A program made the position numbers and the translations under genes. Shown here piece by piece: positions 8,000 through 16,755 of a stretch of 43,804 nt of DNA. Numbering within the stretch: the first letter of the stretch is position 1; each line of letters starts with the position of its first letter. Under the pieces are notes generated by a model. That model was not told the origin of the DNA and did not search any database. It saw only the letters and a list, made by a program, of their open reading frames with translations. Where the stretch lies: positions 1 to 43,804 of the forward strand of contig JACPDX010000049.1 of the NCBI GenBank assembly GCA_016183805.1, in the 5' to 3' direction. This DNA comes from Bacteroidota bacterium (GTDB lineage: Bacteria > Bacteroidota > Bacteroidia > Flavobacteriales_E > Vicingaceae).

Positions 8000-8818
8000 A
8001 GTATTCCAAGAAATACAGTTTAATAATCCTCCACCCAAAGCCAATTCTTGACAGTTGATTTTTACAACTGTTTTAAAAAATCGCTCAAATTGTTCGGTAG
8101 CTAAATGGTTTTGCTCTTGGTTGTTAAATTGTGGCAAAAAGATGGTTTCTCCAACCTGTAAATAATTGATGTAAACACCAAAAGCAGGAGCAACATCGTA
8201 TTTGTTTTTTTGTATCCATTCTTCATCAGGAAAATAAGGAATTAGATTAATCTCTAATTGGTTTTGTTCCAAAATACTAAACAACTTTTTTTGAAATCTT
8301 TTTGGAGTTTTAGTTTTAGAGTAATCATTTACCAAGATGGTATTTTTATTGAGAAACCGAACCATTCCATCAGCATGACCAATAACATCAGCATCTTCAG
8401 TAGGAATAATAATGAGTTGTGCTTTTAATAGTTTCTCTAATTGATTCATCAATTTCACATTTCCGATACTTACGTTATTATCGAGAAAGACCCTATCAGT
8501 TAAAATAACTTTGTTGCCGAACCTTACCACATTACCACCATCAATAATACAATTAGCGTATGAATACGGAATTTTATTTTCATTACAAACCAATTTATTA
8601 TCGGTTCTAATCTCTGGCATTCCTTTTAAATAAGAGGGATGATAACGAAATAATACATGTTGTTCTTCCTCAACAGGAATTGGCATATAATCTCTACACC
8701 AAATGTCTTTAGTGTTGGATAAATAACTAAAGTTTATTTTTTGCTCCGTTAAACCATTTTCTAACTCAATGGTTAGTTTTGGGAATTGATGTTTTAATAG
8801 TGACGAGAAATAGATCAT
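7994..8818 (-). CDS. Agmatine / peptidyl-arginine deiminase family protein
   Basis: 274 residues of the Porphyromonas-type deiminase family, whose members hydrolyse guanidino groups (agmatine to N-carbamoylputrescine, or arginine to citrulline). Expected catalytic features are present: WCRD (40-43), DGGN (93-96), GHADG with H148 (147-151), and the nucleophile C268 in GGGLLNCISW. It is shorter than typical agmatine deiminases (about 350-370). The N-terminal part before WCRD is reduced, so the substrate is uncertain. The start overlaps the upstream gene by 4 nt (ATGA), indicating translational coupling. No signal peptide, so probably cytosolic. Confidence 0.85.
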   Translation of the reverse strand: MIYFSSLLKHQFPKLTIELENGLTEQKINFSYLSNTKDIWCRDYMPIPVEEEQHVLFRYHPSYLKGMPEIRTDNKLVCNENKIPYSYANCIIDGGNVVRFGNKVILTDRVFLDNNVSIGNVKLMNQLEKLLKAQLIIIPTEDADVIGHADGMVRFLNKNTILVNDYSKTKTPKRFQKKLFSILEQNQLEINLIPYFPDEEWIQKNKYDVAPAFGVYINYLQVGETIFLPQFNNQEQNHLATEQFERFFKTVVKINCQELALGGGLLNCISWNTI

Positions 8819-9564
8819 TTGAGTTTAACTTTGTCTTTTATTTGAGCCAATACGAATCTATATTTTAGATTTCGAAAGTCCTCATCTCCAGTTGTCCCTA
8901 GACCAACTCTTTGCATTGGAATGATTTCGTCCTGCTTTAATTTATCTTCGATTGGAATTAATTTAAGAAAATCTCTACTTTGAGAAATATTCTCATACTG
9001 ATTTAATAAGTGGTTTTTAAGTTTCAATGGACCAATAATTGGCTTGATTTCATCTTCTAAGGGAATAATACTTCTAATTAAAATACCACCAAAACGATTA
9101 TTATTTTTATCTCCAAAAGTTAAATCAATACCTGAATAATGAAAATACCAACATCCCATCTTGATTTGGTGTTTAGCTGAGTCATTTGGTTTGTCTTTTA
9201 TAATTTTAGAATGTATAAAATCATCTTCATGTTTCTCTTTTTCATGAAGATAAAACTCAATTTCTGCTAGTCTAAAATCTTTACGGTTTGCTCTTATTAC
9301 AAAATTGTTCATTAACTTATCTGCAATCTCTGCGAATTTTTTGGTCATATCTTTTTCTGCCTCAAACTCATTAAATAAATCTTCAATTTTTTTCATTTCT
9401 CTTTGTTTTAAATTATTTTTAATTGGGTAGATGTCATCATTTAAACCTTCATCCAAAGAAAAATTTTCTTTTTGTTTAGATAGTTCTAACTTCTTTAATT
9501 TTTCTAATTCTTCATCACCGTAAACCGTTCTGAAGAAATCTTCATCATGTTTTTTGTTGTTCAT
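8815..9564 (-). CDS. Uncharacterised protein, possibly related to methylpurine-DNA glycosylase
   Basis: 249 residues; not firmly recognised. The first 95 residues are charged and helical. Residues 98-187 run EIEFYL (101-106), H112/D115/H118, WYFHYSGID (139-147), GGILIRSI (159-166) and GPLKLKNHLL (178-187). This order echoes alkyladenine/3-methyladenine DNA glycosylases (ETEAYL with the catalytic Glu, a downstream His, a YVYxxYGMY strand, a VLLRALEP strand and GPxKLxxAL). That is a comparison from memory, so the relationship is a hypothesis. It is translationally coupled to the deiminase gene. Confidence 0.6.
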   Translation of the reverse strand: MNNKKHDEDFFRTVYGDEELEKLKKLELSKQKENFSLDEGLNDDIYPIKNNLKQREMKKIEDLFNEFEAEKDMTKKFAEIADKLMNNFVIRANRKDFRLAEIEFYLHEKEKHEDDFIHSKIIKDKPNDSAKHQIKMGCWYFHYSGIDLTFGDKNNNRFGGILIRSIIPLEDEIKPIIGPLKLKNHLLNQYENISQSRDFLKLIPIEDKLKQDEIIPMQRVGLGTTGDEDFRNLKYRFVLAQIKDKVKLK

Positions 9565-9730
9565 CTTTACAAAGTTTAAAAGTTAACAAGGTAAAGCTAA
9601 TCGCTATCATTTAATAAATTGCCATATTTTATTGGTTTGTTTTGAAAAGTTCGATATTCAATATTTATATAATTATTATAAAAATATTGTATTTTTTATA
9701 ACCTGTTTTCTCAAAAATGCAATTGCCTAA

Positions 9731-9767
9731 AAATGAAAAAAGCCGAGTGATTCGGCTTTTTTCATTT
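9731..9767. terminator. Bidirectional intrinsic terminator
   Basis: A perfect 16-bp stem (9731-9746 with 9752-9767) around a 5-nt loop, with a GC core (GCCGA/TCGGC) flanked by A6 and T6 tracts. It closes the minus-strand GNAT-LysE-Gpx operon. The 9565-9730 stretch beside it is AT-rich and I see no other element there. Confidence 0.9.
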
Positions 9768-9769
9768 TA

Positions 9770-10315
9770 TCATTTTCCTTCAATCCATTTTATAATTTCC
9801 TCATCATCTGGGAGCATTTTGGGAGAAATTACTTTTATCAAATAACCGTTTTCGTCTAATAGATATTTTTGAAAATTCCATGCTACTTCTGAATCTTCTA
9901 AACCATTTTTAACCTTTTGAGTTAAAAACTGATACACTTCATGCATATCATCACCTTTAACCGATATTTTGCTCATCATTGGAAAAGTAACACCAAAATT
10001 CTTTTTACAGAACTCAGCAATTTGTTTGTTGCTTCCTGGCTCCTGTGCTCCAAAGTTGTTGGCAGGAAACCCTACAATTACAAAATTTTTGTCTTTAAAT
10101 TTTTCATAAACTGCTTGTAATTGTTCATATTGTGGGGTTAAACCACACTCCGAAGCGGTGTTTACCACCATTACTTTTTTACCTTTTAGTGTGTTGAAAT
10201 CAAACTCGCTACCATAAAGGTCGGTTACTTTAAATTGATGAATGCTTTGTTTCATGTCTTGAGCGTTTAAAAAAGTTGGGGTAAATAATAGCAATGCAAT
10301 AATTAAGTTCTTCAT
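9770..10315 (-). CDS. Glutathione peroxidase family thiol peroxidase, exported
   Basis: 181 residues with a signal peptide (about 1-18), so it acts in the periplasm or envelope. It has the Cys-type active site ASECG with C57, plus Q92 and W146/N147 completing the tetrad. C103 in EFCKKNFGV is at the position of the resolving Cys of thioredoxin-dependent members, so thioredoxin is the more likely reductant than glutathione. It reduces hydrogen peroxide and organic peroxides. Last gene of an operon, 12 nt after the LysE gene, and followed directly by a strong terminator. Confidence 0.93.
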   Translation of the reverse strand: MKNLIIALLLFTPTFLNAQDMKQSIHQFKVTDLYGSEFDFNTLKGKKVMVVNTASECGLTPQYEQLQAVYEKFKDKNFVIVGFPANNFGAQEPGSNKQIAEFCKKNFGVTFPMMSKISVKGDDMHEVYQFLTQKVKNGLEDSEVAWNFQKYLLDENGYLIKVISPKMLPDDEEIIKWIEGK

Positions 10316-10327
10316 TTTTTTCGGTTT

Positions 10328-10948
10328 TTAGGTAAATGCAATTTTAATGGCAATGGCAATTAAAAGTATCCCAAAGATAATATTAAAAACTTTTTGATAA
10401 CGGTTAAATAATACTCTAATCTTGGATTGTGTAAAAAACACTGCAACCAAACTAAACCAAATGGCAGTATTTATCATCATCAATATGCCTAATGTTAGGG
10501 CAATCAATGTGGGTACATTTGGTCCGATAACAAAAGTAAACAGACTTAAAAAAAACAAGGTGGCTTTTGGATTTAACACATTGGTTAAAAATCCCATTCG
10601 AATGGCTTTTAATGCACTAATGTCAGCTAAATGATGTTGTTTTCCAATGTCGATGTTTAAGCTTTTTGAAATAATAGACATTACGCCGATGTAGATTAAA
10701 TAAGCTACTCCTAAAAATTTGATGATATTAAAAATTAAGGGCGACGATTGAATAAGGAATGCCAAACCAAAAACGCAATACAACACATGAACTCCAATAC
10801 CGATTCCGAAACCAATGGCGGTATAAATTCCTGTTTTGCGTGAATAAGTTAACGAGTTCCTTAAAGCCATAATAAAATCCGGACCAGGACTCATTACTGC
10901 CATTAAGTGAATCAATAAAACGGAACCAAAAAGGGGTAAGTATTCCAT
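10328..10948 (-). CDS. LysE/RhtB family amino-acid exporter
   Basis: 206 residues, mostly membrane helices (six predicted). The N-terminal family signature is MSPGPDFIMALRNSL around residues 19-33, followed by the conserved GIGIGVHVLY helix and the NPKATLFF motif. It exports amino acids or related metabolites through the inner membrane; the substrate cannot be told. Its ATG directly abuts the stop of the upstream acetyltransferase gene (10949-10951), so it is in the same operon. Confidence 0.92.
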   Translation of the reverse strand: MEYLPLFGSVLLIHLMAVMSPGPDFIMALRNSLTYSRKTGIYTAIGFGIGIGVHVLYCVFGLAFLIQSSPLIFNIIKFLGVAYLIYIGVMSIISKSLNIDIGKQHHLADISALKAIRMGFLTNVLNPKATLFFLSLFTFVIGPNVPTLIALTLGILMMINTAIWFSLVAVFFTQSKIRVLFNRYQKVFNIIFGILLIAIAIKIAFT

Positions 10949-11440
10949 CTATATTTCCTTTTGATAAGAAATTACATCCAATGCTCTTCCGAATTTTATA
11001 CCAATGTTTTTTAAATGTCCGCATTTAAAATAACCACAACGTTCAAATAGTTTTAAACTACCTGAGTTTTCGGAAGTGATAACACCAACCAAGTTTTTTA
11101 TGCCGTGTTCTTTGGCTATTTTTTCCATAAAATCGAGTACCTGAACTCCAATTTTTTTGCCTGTAAAATCGTGTTTGATGTATAATGTAATCTCAGCAGA
11201 AATATCGTAAGCTTCTTTTTTTCTAAACTGCCCAATGTAGCAAAAACCAATAGTTTTGTTGTCGGCTAATATCACAAATGATTTGTAAACCGGATGATTT
11301 AACGAGAGTGTTTGCTCTATTTCTTGTTCAGAAACTTGTTCTAAATGAAAGGTCGCGGTGGAGTTTTTTACATAATAATTATAAATAGCCGTTACCTCAG
11401 CCAAATCGTTTTTTTCGATGGGTTTGAAAGTGATGTTCAT
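10949..11440 (-). CDS. GNAT acetyltransferase, phosphinothricin-acetyltransferase-like
   Basis: 163 residues covering one GNAT domain. The start FKPIEKNDLAEVTAIYNYYV, the middle AEITLYIKHDFTGKKIGVQV (acetyl-CoA motif A) and the late SLKLFERCGYFKCG match the PAT/MnaT subgroup that acetylates small amines or amino acids such as methionine derivatives. It is first in an operon with LysE and Gpx and has the best promoter in the window (11445-11475). Only 4 nt separate the -7 box from the ATG, so the mRNA is probably leaderless. Confidence 0.9.
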   Translation of the reverse strand: MNITFKPIEKNDLAEVTAIYNYYVKNSTATFHLEQVSEQEIEQTLSLNHPVYKSFVILADNKTIGFCYIGQFRKKEAYDISAEITLYIKHDFTGKKIGVQVLDFMEKIAKEHGIKNLVGVITSENSGSLKLFERCGYFKCGHLKNIGIKFGRALDVISYQKEI

Positions 11441-11444
11441 GCTT

Positions 11445-11475
11445 CAAATGTAGCTGTTTTAGAATAAAATGTCAA
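11445..11475 (-). promoter_or_regulatory. Promoter of the GNAT-LysE-Gpx operon
   Basis: On the minus strand: GTTG, a 20-nt spacer, then TACATTTG (complement of 11445-11452), four bases and the ATG at 11440. This fits the Bacteroidota -33/-7 consensus TTTG-N19-21-TAnnTTTG well. It places the start point at or next to the start codon. Confidence 0.7.
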
Positions 11476-11510
11476 CTTTTATGTGGTATCGTTATAATTT
11501 TGACATACAT

Positions 11511-13478
11511 TTAGTTTTTAGCTTCTTTCTCAATAATCCAGTAAAGGAAAGGGTTACCTTTTCGTTCAGAAATTTTAAAGTTATCGATTAAAAATTCTTG
11601 ATTTTCTTTATTCCAAATAAAAACTTTTAAAACAGCATTTTTTTTGTTTAAATTCATATCCTGCAATTTAATGGAATGAATTATAGGATTCCATACGTCG
11701 CTATTTAACCTAAAGGCATTAAAGGATGTTGCTCTCCAGTCTATTGTTTCTCCATTTGCTTCAATAACAGACACAAGTAAGGCATTTCTTAAATTTTTGA
11801 TAGGTTTAACATCCAATGAAATGTCAATAAAATTGTTGGTATTGGTTATCTTATATAAAGTATCTTGAAAACTTATTCCCCATTCGGTTTTACTATTAAA
11901 TTGATAAGAATGATTACCATTTTCTGTCGAATCAATCAATAATCTATCATTACTCGGGTTTTCCCAATTTAGAAATCCCTTTTCGAAAGTATTTAAAGAA
12001 ATAAAGCTATTAACAATAGTGTCTTCTTGAGGTGTTTTTGAAAATAACACCGTATTTCCTCCATAATAATTTTCTACATGTTTTATATATGGAAAATAAT
12101 TTTTAATAATAGCATAAATCTCTGGTGGTGAGCTTGCTAAATAGCCATAAAATACATAGTTGCCTTTAAAACGATATAGTTGTTCTTGAAAATCAATATA
12201 ATTATTTAAAGTTAAAGCATCGACAGAAACAAAAGGCAAAACACCATTCATTTTTTTCTGTTTTAAATAGTATTGAAAAATTCCGTAAGGCGTTGTTGTT
12301 GTATCTTCAGCATTATAGTTAAATAGTATTAAGCAGTCGTTCTTATCATAATTTTTATAATTTATAACAGCATCTTCAATAATTTTTTCATAAGGCGAAT
12401 TGTAAAAAATTTGGTAATGTTTTCGTTCAAAAACTAGCGAATAAATAGTTACCCCTAATACCAATAAAAAAGCTACTATTTTATAGCTGTAAGATTGATT
12501 TTTAACCCACCCAAAAATAGCAAATAATAAAAACGGAAACGCAAAAATTAGTACAGAGAATTGAAGAACAGGAGCGATGTATAGAGAATAGAGATATCCA
12601 ATTAGTGTGGGAATTACAAACCAAGCCAATGAAATAAAGATTTTAATTGAAGCATTACTTTTTTTTACCCCAATGATACCCCAAAAAAGTAAAAGCAATA
12701 ACGTGATGATAACTAAAAATGAAAAATTAAACCAATAATAAAGGTAATTTATTAAGAAATCAAAATCAGGCACACTAATCCACTCCAACCCTTTGTAGCC
12801 TAATTGTGTAAAAAAAATGGAAAGATTGGGTAAGTATAGTATGATTAGAAATGTATTGGCTAATACATACCTAATAAGAGTATCTTTTTTAATAAAAAAT
12901 AAACCTGTTAATCCTATAATGGCAACTTGCAACAAAGAAAAATGATGATTATAAGCCGAAAGAGTTCCAAATAGCACATATAAAATAAGTTGAATATTTT
13001 TTTTTGAAGAGTGAAATACTAATTTATTCCAATAAAAAGTGAAGGCAAGAACAAAAAACAAACCTGAAACATAAGGTCGAGCAATTTGACTATAAAAAAT
13101 AGGATATTGCAACACAGCTATGAGTAGCGATACAATAATTGCAGAGCTTACGCCATACCATTCTTTAGAAATTTTCCAAGTAAAATATACTGCAAAAACT
13201 CCCATTACAATAAAAGGAAACTTAATCCAAGGCTCAGAAATTCCCACAAATTTTATCCAATAAAATAGAAAAACTTGAATAGCAGGTGGGTGCCCCTCAA
13301 TTTTTACACCTAAATTTATTAATTCTGAAAAGGATGAAAAATTGGTTCTAAAAATAGCACTAAACTCATCGTGCATAAAAGGAATTTCAGAAATATTCCA
13401 AAATCTAAGAATTATTGAAACAATTATTATGAAAGTAAAAAATAAAGAATCGTTATGCTTTTTTACAAATGCTAACAT
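11511..13478 (-). CDS. GT-C fold glycosyltransferase (GT39/PMT-like), membrane
   Basis: 655 residues. The first 370 contain about ten membrane helices. The catalytic acidic pair of GT-C enzymes lies in the first extracytoplasmic loop (MHDEF, D37 and E38), followed by GHPPAIQVF, typical of the dolichyl/undecaprenyl-phosphate mannosyltransferase superfamily. It would transfer a sugar from a lipid-phosphate carrier to an outer-surface acceptor. Residues from about 480 form a soluble beta-rich domain resembling a carbohydrate-binding jelly roll (weak). Probably single-gene; the tRNA gene is 42 nt upstream on the same strand. Confidence 0.82.
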   Translation of the reverse strand: MLAFVKKHNDSLFFTFIIIVSIILRFWNISEIPFMHDEFSAIFRTNFSSFSELINLGVKIEGHPPAIQVFLFYWIKFVGISEPWIKFPFIVMGVFAVYFTWKISKEWYGVSSAIIVSLLIAVLQYPIFYSQIARPYVSGLFFVLAFTFYWNKLVFHSSKKNIQLILYVLFGTLSAYNHHFSLLQVAIIGLTGLFFIKKDTLIRYVLANTFLIILYLPNLSIFFTQLGYKGLEWISVPDFDFLINYLYYWFNFSFLVIITLLLLLFWGIIGVKKSNASIKIFISLAWFVIPTLIGYLYSLYIAPVLQFSVLIFAFPFLLFAIFGWVKNQSYSYKIVAFLLVLGVTIYSLVFERKHYQIFYNSPYEKIIEDAVINYKNYDKNDCLILFNYNAEDTTTTPYGIFQYYLKQKKMNGVLPFVSVDALTLNNYIDFQEQLYRFKGNYVFYGYLASSPPEIYAIIKNYFPYIKHVENYYGGNTVLFSKTPQEDTIVNSFISLNTFEKGFLNWENPSNDRLLIDSTENGNHSYQFNSKTEWGISFQDTLYKITNTNNFIDISLDVKPIKNLRNALLVSVIEANGETIDWRATSFNAFRLNSDVWNPIIHSIKLQDMNLNKKNAVLKVFIWNKENQEFLIDNFKISERKGNPFLYWIIEKEAKN

Positions 13479-13520
13479 TTTAATCTAAAAATTAAAGTAA
13501 GTTAGTGTATAATGGAAAAG

Positions 13521-13594
13521 TGACCTCGAAGGGATTCGAACCCCCAACCATCAGAGCCGAAATCTGATATTCTATCCAGTTGAACTACGAGGCC
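13521..13594 (-). tRNA. tRNA-Arg (anticodon TCG)
   Basis: 74 nt on the minus strand without the encoded CCA. The acceptor stem is GGCCTCG with CGAGGTC and discriminator A. The anticodon arm is TCAGA-TTTCGGC-TCTGA, giving anticodon TCG (reads CGA and CGN). The T arm contains GGTTCGAATCC. No integrase, att-like duplication or partial tRNA copy was seen near it. Confidence 0.95.
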
Positions 13595-13662
13595 ATTTTA
13601 TTTTCGACAAATATATCATATTTTTACACAATAAAGGCAACCTTTTTAGAGTTTAGAGCATC

Positions 13663-15948
13663 ATGAAAATAATATCACATTTTCTTATCAGTTTACTGTT
13701 TTTTACTATTGACCTAAGAGCACAGGAAATTCCAATTGGCACTTGGCAAGATCATTTATCCTATAATAACAGTGTTTCTGTTACTTATGGAAATGATGTT
13801 GTTTATTGTGCTTCAGAATCAGCAATTTTTAGTTATGATACCAAAGAAAAAACCATTGAACGTTTAAATTTAATTACCGGATTATCCGATATTGAAATAA
13901 CCCAAATAAGATTTAACACCTATAACAACAAATTAATTGTAGCCTATAAAAATGGAAATATTGATATTATCGACCAAAATAAAAAAGTAACCAACTTGTC
14001 TTTTATTAAAATTAACAGTAGTATAACAGGCGGAAAATCAGTTAATCATATTTTTCTAAACAATCATTTGGCCTATCTCTCTACTGGTTTTGGTATTGTA
14101 GTATTGAATACCGACAAAAATGAAGTTGCAGATACTTATTTTTATGGAACGTTAGGTGCAGCTAAAAATACGAATGCAGTAACTTTTGATAATGTAAACA
14201 TATATGCTGCTACTGATGATGGTGTTTATTTTGCGGATAAAAACAGTACAAATTTAGCTGATTACAACCAATGGAGTAAATTAACAGATTTACCAACTGA
14301 TAAATATTCTAACATTGTTTATTATTCTGGAGCCTTGGTGGTGTGTAAAGACTCTCCAAATTGGAATTCAGATTCGGTATTTTATTACAATGGAACTATT
14401 TGGCAAAAAATATTATCCTATGGACTAAACATCAATAAACTAGAAGTTTTTAATAATAATTTAATTGTTGCAGGAAGTGGGTTGACTATACTTGATAATA
14501 ATTTTAACGTTATTGATAATATTTATATTCATGGTAATAATTTTGGTATAGATGCTAAAGGGGTACATCAAGACGCAAGTGGTAATTACTGGATAGCAGA
14601 TGCAAAAAATGGTCTTTTACGACAACTGGATAATTGGAATGTTGAGCAAATACTTCCAAACGGACCTAATACACCAAGTGCTTTTGCAATTGATGTTCAA
14701 GATGGAAATGTTTGGATGACTTCTGGAGGATATGGGAATTGGCGAAATTATGCCCCTTATAACTATCGGGTTAAAGGAGAATGGCTAACTGTTCCGACAA
14801 CTGTAAATGACCCTCAAAGTGGACAATCTATCTATAGTTTTGTTTCGGTGGTCATTAATCCTGACAATATAAATCAAGTTTTTATAGGGACATGGGGTAC
14901 AGGTTTGTTAGAATTCAATAGCAACGTATTAACTCAAGTTTTTAATGCCCAGAACTCAGTACTAGATAGTACTTTTTTTGGAACAACATGTGTTTCGGGA
15001 ATAGCTTTCGATAAAAACAAAAATTTATGGGCAGTAAGTTCATATAGCGATAACATCCTATCTGTAAAAACACCATCAAACAGTTGGTATAATTATAGTT
15101 TTGCTGGATATAAAAATGATATAGCGGAATACAAAACACTTATAGTTGACAAAAATAATTATATATGGATTCAAGATCAGAAAAATCTTAAAACCTATGT
15201 TTTTGATTATAATGGCACTTTAGACATTAAAACTGACGATAGAGTATTTAGAAATTTGTCATTTGGAAGTGCAGAAATAATAACGTTTATAGAGGATTTG
15301 GATGGTGAAATTTGGTTTGGAACTAGTCAGGGTGTTGGTGTAATTTATAATCCTTCTAATGTATTTTCTGGTAACGAACAAATACAATCTGTTTATATTC
15401 AGCAAGATGGGCAAACGCAGTTGTTGCTAGAAACAGAACGTGTGAAATGTATTGCTATAGATGGTGCAAACAGGAAATGGTTAGGAACCGAAAACTCGGG
15501 CGTGTTTTTAATGAGTGAAGATGGTGGAGAAGAAATACTGCATTTTACCACCAAAAATAGCCCGTTATTTTCCGATAATATTTTTGACATTAAAATTGAC
15601 GGTAAAACAGGAGAAGTTTATATTGCTACCGAAAAAGGATTATTATCCTATAAAGGTACAGCAACTGATGCTCAAGAAGATTTTAGTAATGTGTTTGTTT
15701 ACCCCAATCCAGTTCGAGAAAATTACCACGGAGTTATTGCTATTCGAGGTTTAGTTGAAGATACCGATGTAAGAATTACAGATATTAGTGGAAATTTAGT
15801 CTCACAAACTAAATCTTTGGGCGGACAAGCCATTTGGGATGGTAAAGATTTACACGGGAATAGAGTTCAAACCGGGGTTTACATGGTTTTTAATGCCAGC
15901 CAAGATGGAGAACTTAGTCAGGCAGCTAAAATTTTATTTATCCACTAA
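13663..15948 (+). CDS. porZ: Type IX secretion system protein PorZ
   Basis: 761 residues with a signal peptide (about 1-20). It starts with the family's IPIGTWQDHLSYNNS, followed by two beta-propeller halves containing repeats such as GNYWIADAKNGLLR and GEIWFGTSQGVGV. Residues from about 677 form a T9SS sorting domain (VYPNPV, RITDISGNL, AAKILFIH). In Porphyromonas, PorZ belongs to the cell-surface attachment complex with PorU, PorV and PorQ, which removes cargo sorting domains and anchors cargo to anionic LPS. Its stop overlaps the recO start (TAATG); as I recall, porZ-recO adjacency is conserved in Bacteroidota. Confidence 0.9.
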   Translation: MKIISHFLISLLFFTIDLRAQEIPIGTWQDHLSYNNSVSVTYGNDVVYCASESAIFSYDTKEKTIERLNLITGLSDIEITQIRFNTYNNKLIVAYKNGNIDIIDQNKKVTNLSFIKINSSITGGKSVNHIFLNNHLAYLSTGFGIVVLNTDKNEVADTYFYGTLGAAKNTNAVTFDNVNIYAATDDGVYFADKNSTNLADYNQWSKLTDLPTDKYSNIVYYSGALVVCKDSPNWNSDSVFYYNGTIWQKILSYGLNINKLEVFNNNLIVAGSGLTILDNNFNVIDNIYIHGNNFGIDAKGVHQDASGNYWIADAKNGLLRQLDNWNVEQILPNGPNTPSAFAIDVQDGNVWMTSGGYGNWRNYAPYNYRVKGEWLTVPTTVNDPQSGQSIYSFVSVVINPDNINQVFIGTWGTGLLEFNSNVLTQVFNAQNSVLDSTFFGTTCVSGIAFDKNKNLWAVSSYSDNILSVKTPSNSWYNYSFAGYKNDIAEYKTLIVDKNNYIWIQDQKNLKTYVFDYNGTLDIKTDDRVFRNLSFGSAEIITFIEDLDGEIWFGTSQGVGVIYNPSNVFSGNEQIQSVYIQQDGQTQLLLETERVKCIAIDGANRKWLGTENSGVFLMSEDGGEEILHFTTKNSPLFSDNIFDIKIDGKTGEVYIATEKGLLSYKGTATDAQEDFSNVFVYPNPVRENYHGVIAIRGLVEDTDVRITDISGNLVSQTKSLGGQAIWDGKDLHGNRVQTGVYMVFNASQDGELSQAAKILFIH

Positions 15949-16673
15949 TGTTGCATGTAACAAAAGGAATTGTTTTACACTATTTTAAGTATTCCGATAA
16001 CAGTGTAATCATTAAAATATTTACCGAACATTTTGGCATACAATCCTATATTTTAAAAGGGATACATTCAAAAAAAAATAAGGCTCAAAAAGCTTATTTA
16101 CAACCGTTATCCATCATCGAAATAGAATCGTCACAAAAAGAAAACAAAAATTTACAGGCATTAAAATCTATAAAAATAGAATTTCCTTACCAAAGCATAC
16201 CTTTTAATGTTTACAAGAGTGCCATAGCTTTTTTTATTGCCGAATTTTTGAGTAAAACGATTAAGGAAGAAGAAACCAACAGCCATCTTTTCGATTTTAT
16301 AATATCGTCGTTGTTGATTTTAGATGAATTGAAAGACTCTTTTTCTAATTTTCATTTAGTGTTCATGGCTCAGTTAACGGAACATTTTGGGTTTCAACCT
16401 CAACTTGAAACCTATAAACCTAATTATTATTTTAATTTACAAGAAGGAAATTTTGTGGTTTTTCAGCCGAACCACCCTTTTTACATCAATCAAACAAATG
16501 CTACATTATTTTACCACGTGTTTAATGTAGATATGCAACAGTTAAGTTCCTTAAATTTTACAAATAGTCAGCGAAAAGAAATGTTGGCAGCTTTAATTGA
16601 TTATTATTCTTTACATGTAAATAACCTTTCCAATTTAAAGTCGAAAGAAGTTTTAGAAGAATTTTTTTTATAA
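15948..16673 (+). CDS. recO: DNA repair protein RecO
   Basis: 241 residues, typical length. The N-terminal OB fold starts LHVTKGIVLHYFKYSDNSVI and includes the family's residues before LKGIHSKK. The rest is the helical domain. RecO loads RecA onto SSB-coated single-stranded DNA with RecR, in gap repair. The zinc-finger cysteines found in some RecO proteins are absent, as is usual in Bacteroidota. The ATG overlaps the porZ stop by 1 nt, implying coupled translation. Confidence 0.92.
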   Translation: MLHVTKGIVLHYFKYSDNSVIIKIFTEHFGIQSYILKGIHSKKNKAQKAYLQPLSIIEIESSQKENKNLQALKSIKIEFPYQSIPFNVYKSAIAFFIAEFLSKTIKEEETNSHLFDFIISSLLILDELKDSFSNFHLVFMAQLTEHFGFQPQLETYKPNYYFNLQEGNFVVFQPNHPFYINQTNATLFYHVFNVDMQQLSSLNFTNSQRKEMLAALIDYYSLHVNNLSNLKSKEVLEEFFL

Positions 16674-16708
16674 ATTACTAATTTTTTCAGAAATATATTA
16701 TTTATCAT

Positions 16709-16716
16709 TACCTTCG
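16709..16716 (+). promoter_or_regulatory. Candidate -7 box (TACCTTCG)
   Basis: A TAnnTTCG variant, 39 nt before the TTG start of the large surface protein gene and 36 nt after the recO stop, implying a separate transcript for the surface protein and its partner. Confidence 0.35.
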
Positions 16717-16755
16717 CAAAACACTTGCTCAATAACATGATTAAAGAACAATAAT

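Noticed and set aside
13521-13594. tRNA-Arg as an integration site for a genomic island
   Set aside because: No repeat of the tRNA 3' end, no integrase and no break in gene content nearby.
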